Source of the DNA: Onchocerca lupi
Lineage: Eukaryota; Nematoda; Chromadorea; Rhabditida; Onchocercidae
Length of the DNA: 64,000 nucleotides
Reading direction: 5' to 3'
Assembly: GCA_028564675.1 (NCBI GenBank)
Contig: JAOVVO010000278.1
Span: 1 to 64,000 of the forward strand
The notes beneath the pieces are model-generated. The model ran no database searches. It was not told where the DNA came from and saw only the letters and a list, made by a program, of their open reading frames with translations. Shown here piece after piece: positions 39,915-52,800 of the stretch. The translations under genes were made by a program, and so were the position numbers. Each line of letters begins with the position of its first letter. Within the stretch, counting starts at the first letter, position 1.

Positions 39915-42900
39915 GGTTAGTAAGTTGTTCATTCACAGTATTTTTTTTTTTGCGTTTTTTAAATTGCTCTTTCGATCACAGCTTTCAACCATTTGTTTTG
40001 TGAAAATACCAAAATTTTTAGAGCAAAATGAATTTTTTTTCTAAAAAAATTACAATTTCTTTTCTTCCTTGCGTTGTTTATGATTAATAGCTTTTGATGA
40101 AATATGAAACAATTAAAGTTAGTAAATAAAATTAAGCAAATTCTTTCAACCGGAAATTTGAATGATATCATAATGACCAATATCATGGATATGTACAAGA
40201 TAGCTTTATCGCAGACACTTTTTTGGATTTTGGATACTTATTAATCCATGTAAATAATATGGAAATGAAACTTATTAATTTGATATGAATATATTTTCCA
40301 TATATTCTAAGAAATTGTATCCAGAATTATTTTACTGGCTATTGCATATATACAAATATTTATTCGTTTAAAAATTAAAAAAAAATTTCATCTAAAAAAA
40401 TCGAATTGAAAAATTCTAAATTAAAAAAAAAGGTTTGGTGAAAAAATTGATGCTAATCTTTTCATTCCAACTTTATTTACTATTAGCTGGACCTGGCCAC
40501 GAGGAGCGTGTCCGGCTTCAGCTAATCTATATAAACAAAAACATCAATGTTTGTTTGTTCAAAATCTTAAACCTCCGAAAGTTCTCAAACACGCGCCTTA
40601 TCTATATTAATTCAAAATCTTATATCGAAAAGTTCTTACCTATTGCTCTGAAATTTTGACACAACTTTGCATTCAAATACGTGCATGTTTTTATACATGC
40701 TTTGCTGTTGCTCAGTCTGGTAAAGTGCAAAAAAAGAAAAGAGAAAGAACACGTTTCTAATGTTGAGGAAAAGAAAAACTGGTACTTTGTAATTTGATTT
40801 ATGGTTTGGTTGGATTGGAGATTGATTCTTGCTATTATGATTCGACTAGGTCAGCATTAGGTGCGAGGAGCTATTTTATGTCTTGTATGAGAGATGAATG
40901 CTGTTAAGAAAGGTTTCATTGATTGATGAAGAGTGATTCGTCATAACAAACAATTATCAGAGAACATCTAGCCAAATTAATCGCTGGGTTATTCTTTCCT
41001 TTGTCGCTGATAGAAAAGAATACTATTCAAGTGAACTGTTGAATTGTTGCTGCTGTTGCGTCGCTTTGAACTATCGAACTGGAACCCTTGGAACTCCGAA
41101 CAATTGCTGTTGCTGCGTGATCTTTGTCGTTTCTCTGTGAAATGGAGCGTTTAATATTTCTTTAATATTTCTTGATCAGCGTAAAACGTGATTCCATGTT
41201 TAGCAGTTACGCGATTAAGATTGTTTTGCATTCTGGTACAATCCAACTAATGATTATAGTTTGAGCCGGCATATTCTCATTCGCACTATAACCGAAGTAT
41301 GTTGCAAGGCTCTGAAATTTAATGGAAAGACGAAAGGAATGTGTTGCGTAGCCGGAAAAATTAAACTGCCTCAACATGAAGAACCGCTAGAGCCATTGAA
41401 AACTTTGCTGGTCTGATGTACCACCGAATCAAAGCGTCAAGAAATACAACTCGTATTTCCAAATGACGTCATTCGGCTCAGAAATCGTAACGTTATGACA
41501 AAAAATACGATACATGGAACTTGCGATAAACTGAATCCAAATTCACCATGCATGATAGACGGAAAATGCTGTAAGCGATATCCTCGAGCATTAATATCAA
41601 ATATAGTTACAAGAAATGAGGGAATCCTTTATACAGAAGATCAGCAGAAGATTGCGGTAAATTGCCAACCACGCAAATGTGGAATGGTGACATCGAAGTA
41701 GATAACCGATGAGTTATTCCTATTCGACTTTGCTATTAAAAGCATACAAAGTGCTTATAAACGTGGAATACTGCAACTTTATTAAATCGATCAAATATTT
41801 GTAAGTACGAGAATAAAGGGAGCGACATGGCAGTTTTTGACGTGCAGCCAGAACGAAGTGATAGGAATGCGATGTTACATATCGATGAAATAGCGCAGTA
41901 TTAGACTGGAAGATACGTTTAGCAATGAATTTGTATGGCGAATTCTCTTATTTTCCTTACATGAACGAAGTCCAGCTGTTCTTCGCTTAGCAGTAGATCT
42001 AGAAAATGGACGTGTTTATTTCAAAGTTGCAAATATGCAACAAATAGCCCCGAATCCATCGGCTTTCTTCATATTACATCAAACTGATGCATTTGCGAAC
42101 TTATACTGTTATATTCGGAAGTATTACACACGTATTATACATGGAAGGCGAATAGAAAATTATTTGAACGACTCAAGGGAGGAGAACCAGTTTACGGACA
42201 ACCTGGCATATTCAAATAAACTACGATAGGCAGATTGTACACCGTGCATCCTAATCAAGACGAATGCTTCTTCCTTTGCGTGTTGTTGGTAAATGTGCCC
42301 GGTCTAACCTCCTTGACATTGGAATGTATGCATTAATGACGAATGCAACAGTCACATCCAAATCAAATTCGTACATTGGTTGGAATCATTTTGAATGTCT
42401 GCTCTCCTTCATTTGCTGCAGACTTATGAGAGAAATATAAATCGCATATGCTGAAAATATTCTCCGTTGAAAACGCAGCAAAAATTCAAATATGAAATGA
42501 ATTTCACAGCAGAAATCTACTACGAAGCGTTGATAATGATTGAACACTTTTGCTTACAAATCGCGAACAAAATTCCCGTTCAGTTGGAATTGCCATCACT
42601 GAATCGATCTGTTGCTGCTTCGTCCGATGTAGAATTGCATCGCGAACAAAATTACAACACGATTCATCTTTTGACAGATATGCAATCAAATATTCCTAAG
42701 CTAACGTTTGAGCAAAAGGGCATTTACGATCAAAAGTGCAAACTATCAATAAGGGAGTTGAAGAAATCTTCTTTTTAGATGCACCAGGAAGATCTGATAA
42801 AATGTTGCTAACTAGATTGATTTTGGCAGCAATTCGATCTCAAAATGACATAGCTTTAGCTCTTGCATCGTCCGGAATAGCTGCAACATTACTAACAGGT

Positions 42901-43660
42901 GGAAGAATTGCTCATTCTGCTTTGAAATTGCCATTCAGTATGCCATTGAAACTCCCACATGCAATATTTCCAAAGCATCCAGCAAGGGGAAAGTATTGCA
43001 CAAATGCAAATTTATTTTTCGGAATGAATGTGCAGTGGCGCACAAAAAATCGGTCTTGGCACACAAAAAACACAGCTCTTGATCGATCGCTGTTAGATTT
43101 GCGTGGAAATACCAGACCATTTGGGAACGCATTAGTATTGCTTGGAAGAGATTTCAGGCAAATATTATCTGCAATTCCTCAGTCGACACCAGCGAATGAA
43201 ATGAATGTTTGCTTGAAATACTACCTTGTGGCGATACGTAAATATGTTAGAATTAACTTCAAAAAAGGGTGTCTAGCTGCAAAACGATCGATCAGCTGGA
43301 ATATTCTCAAATCAATTGCTGGAAATTGGGAGCGGAAAGGTAGCGGTTAATCTGGCCTCAGGACGAATTTCATTGCCTCATAACTCTTACAATTTTGTAA
43401 CATCGAAAGGAGGGATGGCTGAAAAAGTATTTCGCAGTATTCAAACCAATTGTAAGAATCACGATTAGCTGAGTGAACGAACTATTCTTGCCTCCAAGAA
43501 TAAAGACATCGGGTGAACTTCAAACTATTATTTAGTCTGACATTCAAAGCGGGGCAGTAACATAAATCCGCCGATATGTTATGAAGACAGAGGAAGCGGT
43601 TAATTACCCAACAGAATTTATGAATTCATCCGATCTGCCAGGGATGCCATTGTACGTACT

Positions 43661-44533
43661 TTAGGGGAAAGAGGGTTTCTGTTTGATTAGTTATTTGAGA
43701 TTCTAGAATCGTCTGGACTGGAGATATTTTTGCTGCTGTGACTTGACTATGGAAACTATAGCCTTTATTTAGATTTACACGATATTAGAAACAATATCGC
43801 ACTTTAAAACAACAATTAATGTGAAAAAATAAAACAATATGCAAGTAATATAAAGAATACCAACAAGAAATCTTTGACGAATGATTGCTTGTGCTCGTTG
43901 AGATTGCTTGATATTGGCCGGTAACGTTTTGCCACTGACACTAATATAGGAGAGTCTGTCGTTGATGTAGTTTCCTTGTTGCTGATGAATTGACGATATC
44001 GACCCTGGTAGACAACGCTTCGCCACTAGTCTTGATGAATTGATGATCGGAGTGTTGGGAGATTGCTGCCGCCTCTGCTAGTGATGTAATTTAGCACTGA
44101 TCCTGCTGTCCCGAAAGTTCCACTTTTGTATGGTCATTTTTGATAGGAGCGGAGGTTCATAACTAATCATACAAAAGGGATTGATAGGGATAAAGACTAA
44201 AGGATAAAAAATGAGTAGCGCTTAAAACATTTAAACAAAGTACAAAGATTTGGTCCCTGCATTTCGACAATTGACATGGCGACAACCTTTGTAATTCTTT
44301 AATCAAAAAGCATGATTTATATCCCTTTGACACATAAACATCTTTTACAACCTTTTAAGCATAATTTACAACCTTTTAAAGTATATTTTACAACCATTTA
44401 CAACTCCTAAACAAAGCACATGAGCATTAGTAGATGATTAGATGAGGAGAACAAAGAGCTTTTGTGCGCAGTGAGATTACAAATTTTTGTTATAAACAAT
44501 ATTTTAATTCCGTCTGCATTTCGGTTTACCGAC
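43661..44533. mobile_element. 873-bp insertion nested in the Helitron
   Basis: The helicase frame reads SDLPGMPLYV up to 43660, then breaks. It resumes at 44541 with QLKIGMPILMLRNINQP. The 7 bases ACGTACT occur at 43654-43660 and again at 44534-44540, as expected of a target-site duplication. Joining the flanks through one ACGTACT leaves an uninterrupted frame (PLYVLQLKIGMP). The insert starts TTAGGGGAAAGAGGG and ends CGGTTTACCGAC. I see no clear terminal inverted repeat or TG..CA ends. It contains a short TTTACAACC-based repeat at about 44345-44405 and a minus-strand frame (44026-43775) without a recognised domain. Class of element unknown. Confidence 0.8.
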
Positions 44534-45074
44534 ACGTACTGCAATTGAAAATTGGCATGCCAATTCTTATGTTGCGAAATATCAACCAGCCAAAACTTTG
44601 CAACGACATGCAGTTTTCAGTAAAAAAAAATCAATAAGCACTGTCGTAAAGCAACAATCTTGACTGACCTATTAAAGATGATGTCCTTATTCCTCGCATT
44701 CCTATGACTCCAATGGATATGCCATTTCAGTTTAAGAGACTGTAATTTCTCAATTCGATTGACGTTTGCATTCACCATCAACAAAATTCACGGTCAATCT
44801 TTGGAATTATGCGATTTAGATCTAGAGACCGATTGCTTCTCACATGGAAAATTATATGTTGCGTGTTCTCAAACCAGATAATCTTTATATCTACAAGAAA
44901 AACAAAAAATATTGTATACCCTTCAGATAATTAAAGATTCAAAGAGTGGGAAATTGTGTTGATCAGAATCAATCCTTAATGTGTCAAATTATCTTATCAT
45001 AATGGCACATAGCAGATATTTAGGGATTTGCCCTAATAGGGGATTAATTTACTGATGAAATCCCTAAAAATATG

Positions 45075-45290
45075 ATTATTATTAATACTATTAACTATTG
45101 TTTATTATAATTATCATTAATTATTATTATTACTAATTATTATTATTAATTATTATTGTTACTAATTATTATTATTTGTTATTATTTATTATTATGTACT
45201 GTTATTTATTATTATTTATTGTTATTTATTATTACGTATTATTTGCTATTGTTTATTATTCACTATTATTTAATTATTAATTATTAATCA
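45075..45290. repeat. TTA/ATT microsatellite
   Basis: About 215 bp of imperfect (ATT)n with interspersed TTTATTA and GTT variants, inside the 3' part of the Helitron. Confidence 0.95.
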
Positions 45291-45294
45291 TAAT

Positions 45295-45525
45295 TAGAGA
45301 AATGGGAAGAAGAAAGAGAATGAGAGAAAAAGGAAGGCGGTTATTATTATCATTAGAGAGATGGGAGGAAGAAGGAGAATGAGAGTGAAAAAAGGAAGGC
45401 CAATTACTATTACTATTGGAGAGATGTGGGAAAGGAGTAGGAGAGAAAAAAAGAAAGGCTAACTGTTGTTGCTATTGGAGAGATGCGCGGAAGAAGGAGA
45501 ATGAGGGAAAAAAAGGAGGTGGAAT
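45295..45525. repeat. About 60-bp minisatellite, four copies
   Basis: Four diverged copies of a purine-rich unit containing GGAGAGATG, GAAGAAGGAGAATGAGAG and AAAAAAGGAAGG, each followed by a pyrimidine-rich TTATTATTATC-like part. Adjacent to the TTA microsatellite near the Helitron 3' end. Confidence 0.9.
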
Positions 45526-45713
45526 CAAAAAACTCTGCCTCCTCACTTATTTTAGTTGTCACATACGTGGCACGTGAAAAAAAGTAATTAGGTCTACATA
45601 AGAGCACGCGCCTACTTGATTGCAAGGTTGCATCGAAATTTGAAAAAAATCGGTTGAGAACTTGAGGAGTTCATTGCGAAGTAACAGGTAACATTCACAT
45701 TTTTATTTATATA

Positions 45714-46895
45714 GATTATAACTGATAATATTATTAATTCTATTAAGCCAAAATTTTAATAAGCAAATTTTTATGGACACTTTGTCCTATGACACTTTTT
45801 TGAAATTTCAGTTTTTACTTGTTTAGTCATAATATGAGTGCAAATCATGAATTTTAAATTCCTAATTTTTCTTTATTTTTCAATTTTTCGAAATCATCCC
45901 AGAAATGAAAAGTTATAAAAATATAGGAAATAAAACTTTTTTAATTATGAATTATAAGTGTAAATTGTCTTTTACTTAATCACAGTTTGGAAGTTATAAT
46001 TGATTTTTAAAATTTATTCTTCTAATACTAAAATTTATTTTATTATTGTGTCTCAAATTGTAAATTATAATTAAATTTGACAAATGAAATTGCAATGAAT
46101 GAATTGGAATTAAAATTTTTCATTTTCAAATTCAAAATTTTTTAAGTTTCAAGTTTTTTTAAATGAAAATTTTTTTTAACTTCTGAAATTAACAAATATT
46201 TCTATGAACATTATGTTTTTTCGTTTGCATAAAAAAAATTATAGATATATAAGATTTAGTATGAACTTACTATTTCATTAAAGCAAAATTATTTTATTCA
46301 TAAAAAAAAATGTAGCATTTTTTTCTGATATTATATATATCAAATATCATATCAATTTTTGGAAAAAAATTCATTTATTACAAATAAAGCACAAATTAAT
46401 ATCTTAATTCAAATATTATTCATTTTTATAGATAAAATATTATATATTAATTTAGTTTCGTTGTTTTTTTTAAGAGAAATTTTTTTCTTTGCAAAATTTT
46501 TCCTTTCAAATTTATTTTTTGCAAAAAAATACTTCTCTATCTGCTAATTTTTAACTACTGGATTTTATCGATTGTTGCAGTGATAGGATTTTAAGGATTA
46601 AGTCGCATTTCATGTTTTAATGCTTCATAGCTACAACCATTTCAAGTGTGGCATTTGTGAAAGAAGGCCATTGCTAAAATGAAGTGAAATCTATTTCAGT
46701 TTTTTTAATTTTTTTTTCTCACTTTTTTCCTCTTAGCTTTTGATAAAAAAAAAAAAAAAAAAGGAAAAAAAGAAGAAAAAAGAAAATCTCTATTAGTTAG
46801 AAAAATAAAGTTAATTGAAATTTTGCTTTTCTTTAAAAACAAAAAAAAACTCCTAATTATATGCTTATTTTTGTATTGATTAGATAATTTTACAG
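45714..46895. other. AT-rich region before the channel gene
   Basis: No gene seen. Homopolymer A and T runs are common (for example poly-A at 46747-46762). This is either the rest of a long first intron or the promoter and 5' UTR region of the degenerin gene, which begins after the acceptor TTTTACAG at 46895. Confidence 0.55.
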
Positions 46896-49800
46896 CGATT
46901 ATATGAAATCATCAAAATCCCGAAACAATTATTCGAATAATTATATGAAATATATCCAATCAACAAAATTACCAATGAAATATAAGTCATCGCTTGACGA
47001 ATTATGTTATCAATCATGCTATGATAATCATGCAATACCATATCATTATCAGTCGGATACTAAAATTAATGGAGATAATCATTTGGTTATTAAAAAAATT
47101 CGTAATTTCTCGGAAAATACCACAGCACACGGTGTACGACGAATATTTATCGCTCGAAATACTCATACCGCTCGTTTATGGCTTTTTGGAATTATTCTAT
47201 GTTTTATTATACTTGTTGTGCAAGCATATCAATTAGTAATGAAATTTAATCGTTATGAGAAAATTACAGGTATTGAGGTAAGTAAAATATTTTATCATAC
47301 GTTGATACTTGTCTTATCTTTTTCTTAACTTGATTTTTCTAAAATAAAAAATAGTAGAAAATATAAATAAACGGCTAATTTGTTTGTAAAAATTTTGATT
47401 TCAGCTTAAATTTGATTATGTTGAATTCCCTGCGGTAACATTTTGTAATTTGAATCCTTATAAAAAAAGCTTAGTCCAATCGGTACCATCTGTTAAAGAT
47501 ACGGTTAGTTCCTTACTGATTATTTCAAATGATTAAAATTTTAAACAGTGAATAAAACTGCAAATAAAATAAAAATTTCTCAAAGAAGTTTTACCAAAGA
47601 AAAAAAGCAGAATATAAATTTCAAATTAGAAAAATAAAAAAAAAAAAAATGGTTATCGAGTTTTTTTTTTTTTGCTAATCTTTCTTACTTGAAATGTTTC
47701 ACATTAAAATTAATGTGCTAAACTTCCAATTCTTTTTTTAATTTTTGATTTAAAAATTATTTCATTTGATTTGTGGTTAAATTTTTGCATATCGCCAGAA
47801 ATTTAAAGAAATAATTAACCTTTCCGAATAAAGAATTGCTAATAATTCATTTCAATTATAGTTAATTTTTCTTTTAAAAAGATCTTTATTGTTTAATAGC
47901 TAAGATTTTTTATTGATAGCAACTTTATCATGATTAAATATGTCATTTATACGTTCTCAAATGTATTGGATTAAAGTTCGGAATTAATTAAAATTATTGT
48001 TTATTTTTAGATCAATATATCATGACGATTTTTTAGTCATCAAAAATACACATAAAAATAATCCATGCAATGACATTAAGTAAATAATAAATTAGTTACA
48101 GATATAAATTATTCTTTCCCTTACAATAATTGTTGCTTTCCTTATAAGAAATATGCATTTTTATCGTAAATTTTAATTGTAAATAACACTTTATATAAAA
48201 TTTTTGTATAAACTTAAATGAAATTCCAAGAGTTAAATTGATATTTTGATCAATTACCATCCTAAAATAATTTCCTTTACAAAAAGAAATAAAACAAAAC
48301 TTAATTGATCTATAAAACTAATCTTTGTTGTAACAAATAATCTTATCTACTACACAAATTAAAAATATTTATTTCTAAAAGTCTTTTTTGCTTTATTTTT
48401 TGGCCTAGAATTTTGAAAAATTTTTGAGCAATTACAGATGGATGTTTATGAAAATGCCAAATCTTTTCGTAAAAATCGCAAAAAACAGCAGCAATTACCA
48501 ATTGGTATCACTCGTAAACAACATTCCAATATTCAAAAGGAACATTTGTTGCATTTATTTGATAACGAAATGATAAATGATTTAAATATAAATGATTTGG
48601 GAAATGTACAACGACGACTGCAACGACGGCATCTTATGAAGGATTTATTTGACAATAATCATATCACTGAACATGAAATAATTAATATGAATGGAAATGA
48701 TTTTATCACTGATAATATCACTGCTACTAGCAATACTGATATTGTTAATGTTTCAACATTTCTTTCGATGGCTACAAATTCTATTAATGATAGATTTAAA
48801 ACTATTAAAAATATAAATGATGCAACTACGAGAATACCAAGGAATAAACGAATGGTGAGCAATTCAAATGTGAATTTTTTGTCATTTAAATTTATAATTT
48901 AGAAAATTTTTTTGGACAAACAAAGTTATGAACAGGGAAGATTTCAATCTTTATTAATCATTTTGTCTTTAACTGAAAATTTTCAAATATTTTGTGCAGT
49001 TTCTTATTAGTTTTGTGCGAAATATATCTAAAATATTCAAATCTTTCGATAGCTTCAAATAAATTCGCTATAATTAAAAAATTTTAATCATTTTTTTTGA
49101 TTTGAATCATTTGATGCTAATTAATTCCTGCAAAATATATGTCTTTTTTGAATATTTACTATTATTCGTTTTTATTCCTATAATGTAACAAATACTGTAT
49201 ATATTTAATATCAAGTATTATATTTAATTGTCTATATCATTTTTTTAAGTATTGATTTGATCAAATGATCAGCAATAGTGTGACTCATGTATTAATGTTA
49301 GTTATAATATTGGAATTCAGAAAGTTTCGATTCAGTTCTAATTTTAATTCCAATTTTCAATCATTTTTTTAAATCACTTTAATCATTTTTTAAATCAATT
49401 TAATATGATTGAATATTGAGGCGGAGGTAAAGCGATATGAACCAATTGAAGCACATTGCAAATGTATCGGTAAACCGGATATGGAATGTATCCGATTCGA
49501 ATCAAAGCCATCATCTGATAATGCTAGATGTATTTGTACTTATGACAATGAAATGAATACTGCTTGGCCATGTTTCAATATTTCGTCAGTATTTCTTGAA
49601 TTAATTAATAAATTAAAATATGCAAATTGTTTGAAATCAGCACTATTAAATTACCATATATACATATCCGAATTATCATGATAAAGAATATAATTAACAG
49701 GACATTATTTTAATTAATTCAATTACCAAATAATTTGCATCAATATTTTGAATCGCTTAGATTTAATTTTTAAAATTTTATTAGTTTTTCAATAATTATC

Positions 49801-52800
49801 AGTTAAATTAAATGTAATATTAGTTTAGAATATGGTATGAAGAGGAATGCAATGCATGTTTTGAGGATGGTTTTTGTGAGCCAAAAGAAGACCAATTGAT
49901 TGAAGCTGGTAATTGGCCTTGTTTGTGCCGGAATCGTACTACTGATTCAGTAAGTTTTGCTGTTTAAATATTTACTTGCTAATTTTTCTGCAAAATTTGC
50001 ATGCTTCAAATTCAAATTAAATGTCATAATTGTCGTTATTTATTCTATCTTAATATAATTAACTTAGAAAGTTTTTATAGGTTTTTTAACACCTAATGGA
50101 CTATATTGTTTCAAATACGCCTTTTATTCTTGAATAATAATATCGAGTAGTAAGTATTATATCCTAAAAACAACGACTACTAACCTTTTTATTGAATTAC
50201 ATGATTTATGTTACCAAATTCAAGAATAAAGTAAAATCACTAAACTTTAGTGAATTCTCGAAATGGAATCATTTTTTGAATTTTACTGGAAAGAAAATTT
50301 GGGTAAATCGTATAAATATGTTGAGGAATGATCCTCGAATTATTTTCCCATTTTAATTTGAAGAATATATTGATAATTTATTTTTAAAAATTTTTAATAT
50401 TGCTTAATTTCCGGAAACAAATTCCGAAATAACAGAGAAAAAAAATGAATTCCATCCAATTTCTTTTTGATGTTTTATTTTTCCAGAAGAGGCATTTTTG
50501 GTGTACCAACAATATGAAAACTTATTTGTTTATACAAAAAAGAAAAAAAAAAACTTTCTTTTGAGAAGACTTTTCTTTTGCATAATATTATCAGTTATTG
50601 TCTTCAGTTTCTGATGATCAACTTTTCTCACATAATTAAAATCTATTTCTTATGTCATGCAATTATTTTTAATGGATTATCTTCTTTCCTGAAAGATACT
50701 GGCATTAGTACACATTTTGGAATGAATGAGAGAAATTAGTAGTAATGCTAAAAAATTAAACTTTAATTTATTGTTAAAAAAAAATTATTTAAAAATTATT
50801 CGTAAAAAGATTTGCAATAATTGAAAAGATGAAAGATTCATCATAAATTGCAATATCATTTCAAATATTCATGGAATGTAATTATAATATTAACATATCA
50901 CTTAAAGTATTCAAGAATTATAATTACTGCATTATAATACCATTCAAATATTTAGCTAATATAATTGTTCAATTGTAATATTATTCCAAATATTCGGGAA
51001 GTACAATTGTTACAGAACCATTTCAAATAATTAGAGAATTAATTATTATTTTGCAATATTATTTCAAATATTCGGAGAATATACTTGAAAACATATATGA
51101 GAATTAAAAATTAAATTATGAGTTAGAATTAAAAGATAAATATGTAGGAGTTTAAAAAAAAAAAATAAGTGACCAAAAAAAAAGCTTTTTTCTTATCTTT
51201 TTGAAAAGGATGGAGAAGATATAAAAAGAAAAAGTATTTGGTATTATTGTTAAAGCTCAGTGATATTTCAAGTTTTTTGAATATTGAAACAATGACTTGA
51301 CCGAGCAATGGATAACTGAAAATAGAATAATTGATTGCATGAAAAAACATCAAGACCAAGAAATAGAAGTTTCTAGCCAAGAACTTCCTTTATCTCCCAA
51401 AATGGCTGAGCAAAGCTAATTAATCGTTTAATCTTTTCTGGATTAAAAGCTTTGAGAAATGAAAGAAGCCAAAAATGAAACATTTATAAAATCCTTAACA
51501 AAAATAAATCATCAACCAGGAAGCTATTATTTTATTGAATATTCTTAAAATTTTTTAAATGAAATTCAAAATTCTATTTTGAGTAAAATTAGAATTTTCT
51601 TGCTGCATGAATAATCACAGTAATCGTTAACAAACAGTTGTATTGAATTCAAATAAGAGAGTAACGCAGTTTTTCCGGAAAACAAAATAACGAATAACTA
51701 TGATTTTTTTTTCTTTTATGGTTAATAAAGAAAATTTGAACATGTAATTCACTTTTACTAATTCCAATCTGACGCTTGCTGGATGTGAAGTGTAACTAAA
51801 ATCTATTGATTAGAACACTGAAGAAAAAAAAAACCGAACTTATGAATTTCACACAACCAAACAAAAAATTTTAAATATGGCTAAAATATAAGTTATATAA
51901 GAAAAAATTTTTTTTTGAGAACTAAAGTTTAAAAGTTAAAGACAGACCGATTTCTTTTCTGAGGTAAATTAATACATGAAAGAAGACTGTTTAGGTTATT
52001 GAAAAAAAAAAAAAGGAATTCACACATACTTGTCGAAATATTTTAATAGAATTTTTTATGAAAATTTTGCAAACATCATTAGTCATATATTAGCCCTTGA
52101 TTCTCCTCAAGAAACGGCATTGTCTCCAAATGCTAAACAACGTGAGGCAATTATGGATGATGACATTATTCCCGTCAACAACAACAACAACAACAACAAC
52201 GACCGAAAAGCCAACAACAACAACAAAACAATCAGCACGTGTTACTGCACCAGAAACTGTAAAAGCAATGGGTTTTACGGTAAGATTTTTCACTTATTAA
52301 TTTATTAATGATTATCTGGACTAGTTATTCATGATCAAAGATCGTCCAGATTGGGTTTCTTAAACCAAAGATTATCTGGATTGTCATCTAAATCAAAGAT
52401 TATCCGGATTCTAAAATAATTATGAGACGTATAATTTTATTAATACATAATACTGATAATTGTCATAAAGTCTATTTTTAGAGGTTCATTATAAAACTGA
52501 TTACTAGAATTCTGATATTACATGCAAGAACTCTGATATCACTATGTTAAAACTATCATTCTTGATTTGACTTATTAAATAGCATTGTCACGTAATGATT
52601 CATATCTTGGCTTACCTGAAACTTCAAGAATAAATTGTTCTAGCTAGCTGTAAGGAAAAATCTTTATGTAATACTAATAGACAATATGTGGACATTTTTT
52701 TTTTTTGGGAAATATAAAATGCATTTTATGCATTTTTGGACGTAATTAATCAAATTCTTGCAATAGATTTTGCACATTTTTTTTAAATCTAAAATCTCAT

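Larger units (their letters stand above)
40487..45713 (+). mobile_element. Decayed Helitron with Rep-helicase remnants
   Basis: Rolling-circle transposon. Remnants in order: 5' palindrome GCTGGACCTGGCCACG..GTGTCCGGC (40488-40520); zinc-finger part LNPNSPCMIDGKC and KRYPRA (41530-41590); Rep tyrosine block resembling KYxxKxxNKGSDMAVF, with a 1-base frameshift (about 41788-41840); ERSPAVLRLAVDLENG (41965-42012); helicase start LDAPGRSDKMLL (42772-42810), where the Walker A GxGKT is lost; ALASSGIAATLLTGGR (42859-42906); motif III-like GRDFRQILSAIP (43144-43180); C-terminal PRIPMTPMDMPFQFKRL and TFAFTINKIHGQSLELC (44693-44815), and FSHGKLYVACSQTR (44834-44875). Many stops and frameshifts: inactive. 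An 873-bp insertion lies at 43661-44533. The 3' part holds a TTA microsatellite and a 60-bp minisatellite. The 3' end is TTTATATAGATTA at about 45705, partly the inverse of TAATCTATATAAA at 40523, as in Helentron-type (Helitron2) elements. Confidence 0.85.

Noticed and set aside
43775..44026. 83-residue minus-strand frame inside the nested insertion
   Set aside because: No domain, and it lies wholly within the insert; treated as part of that element.
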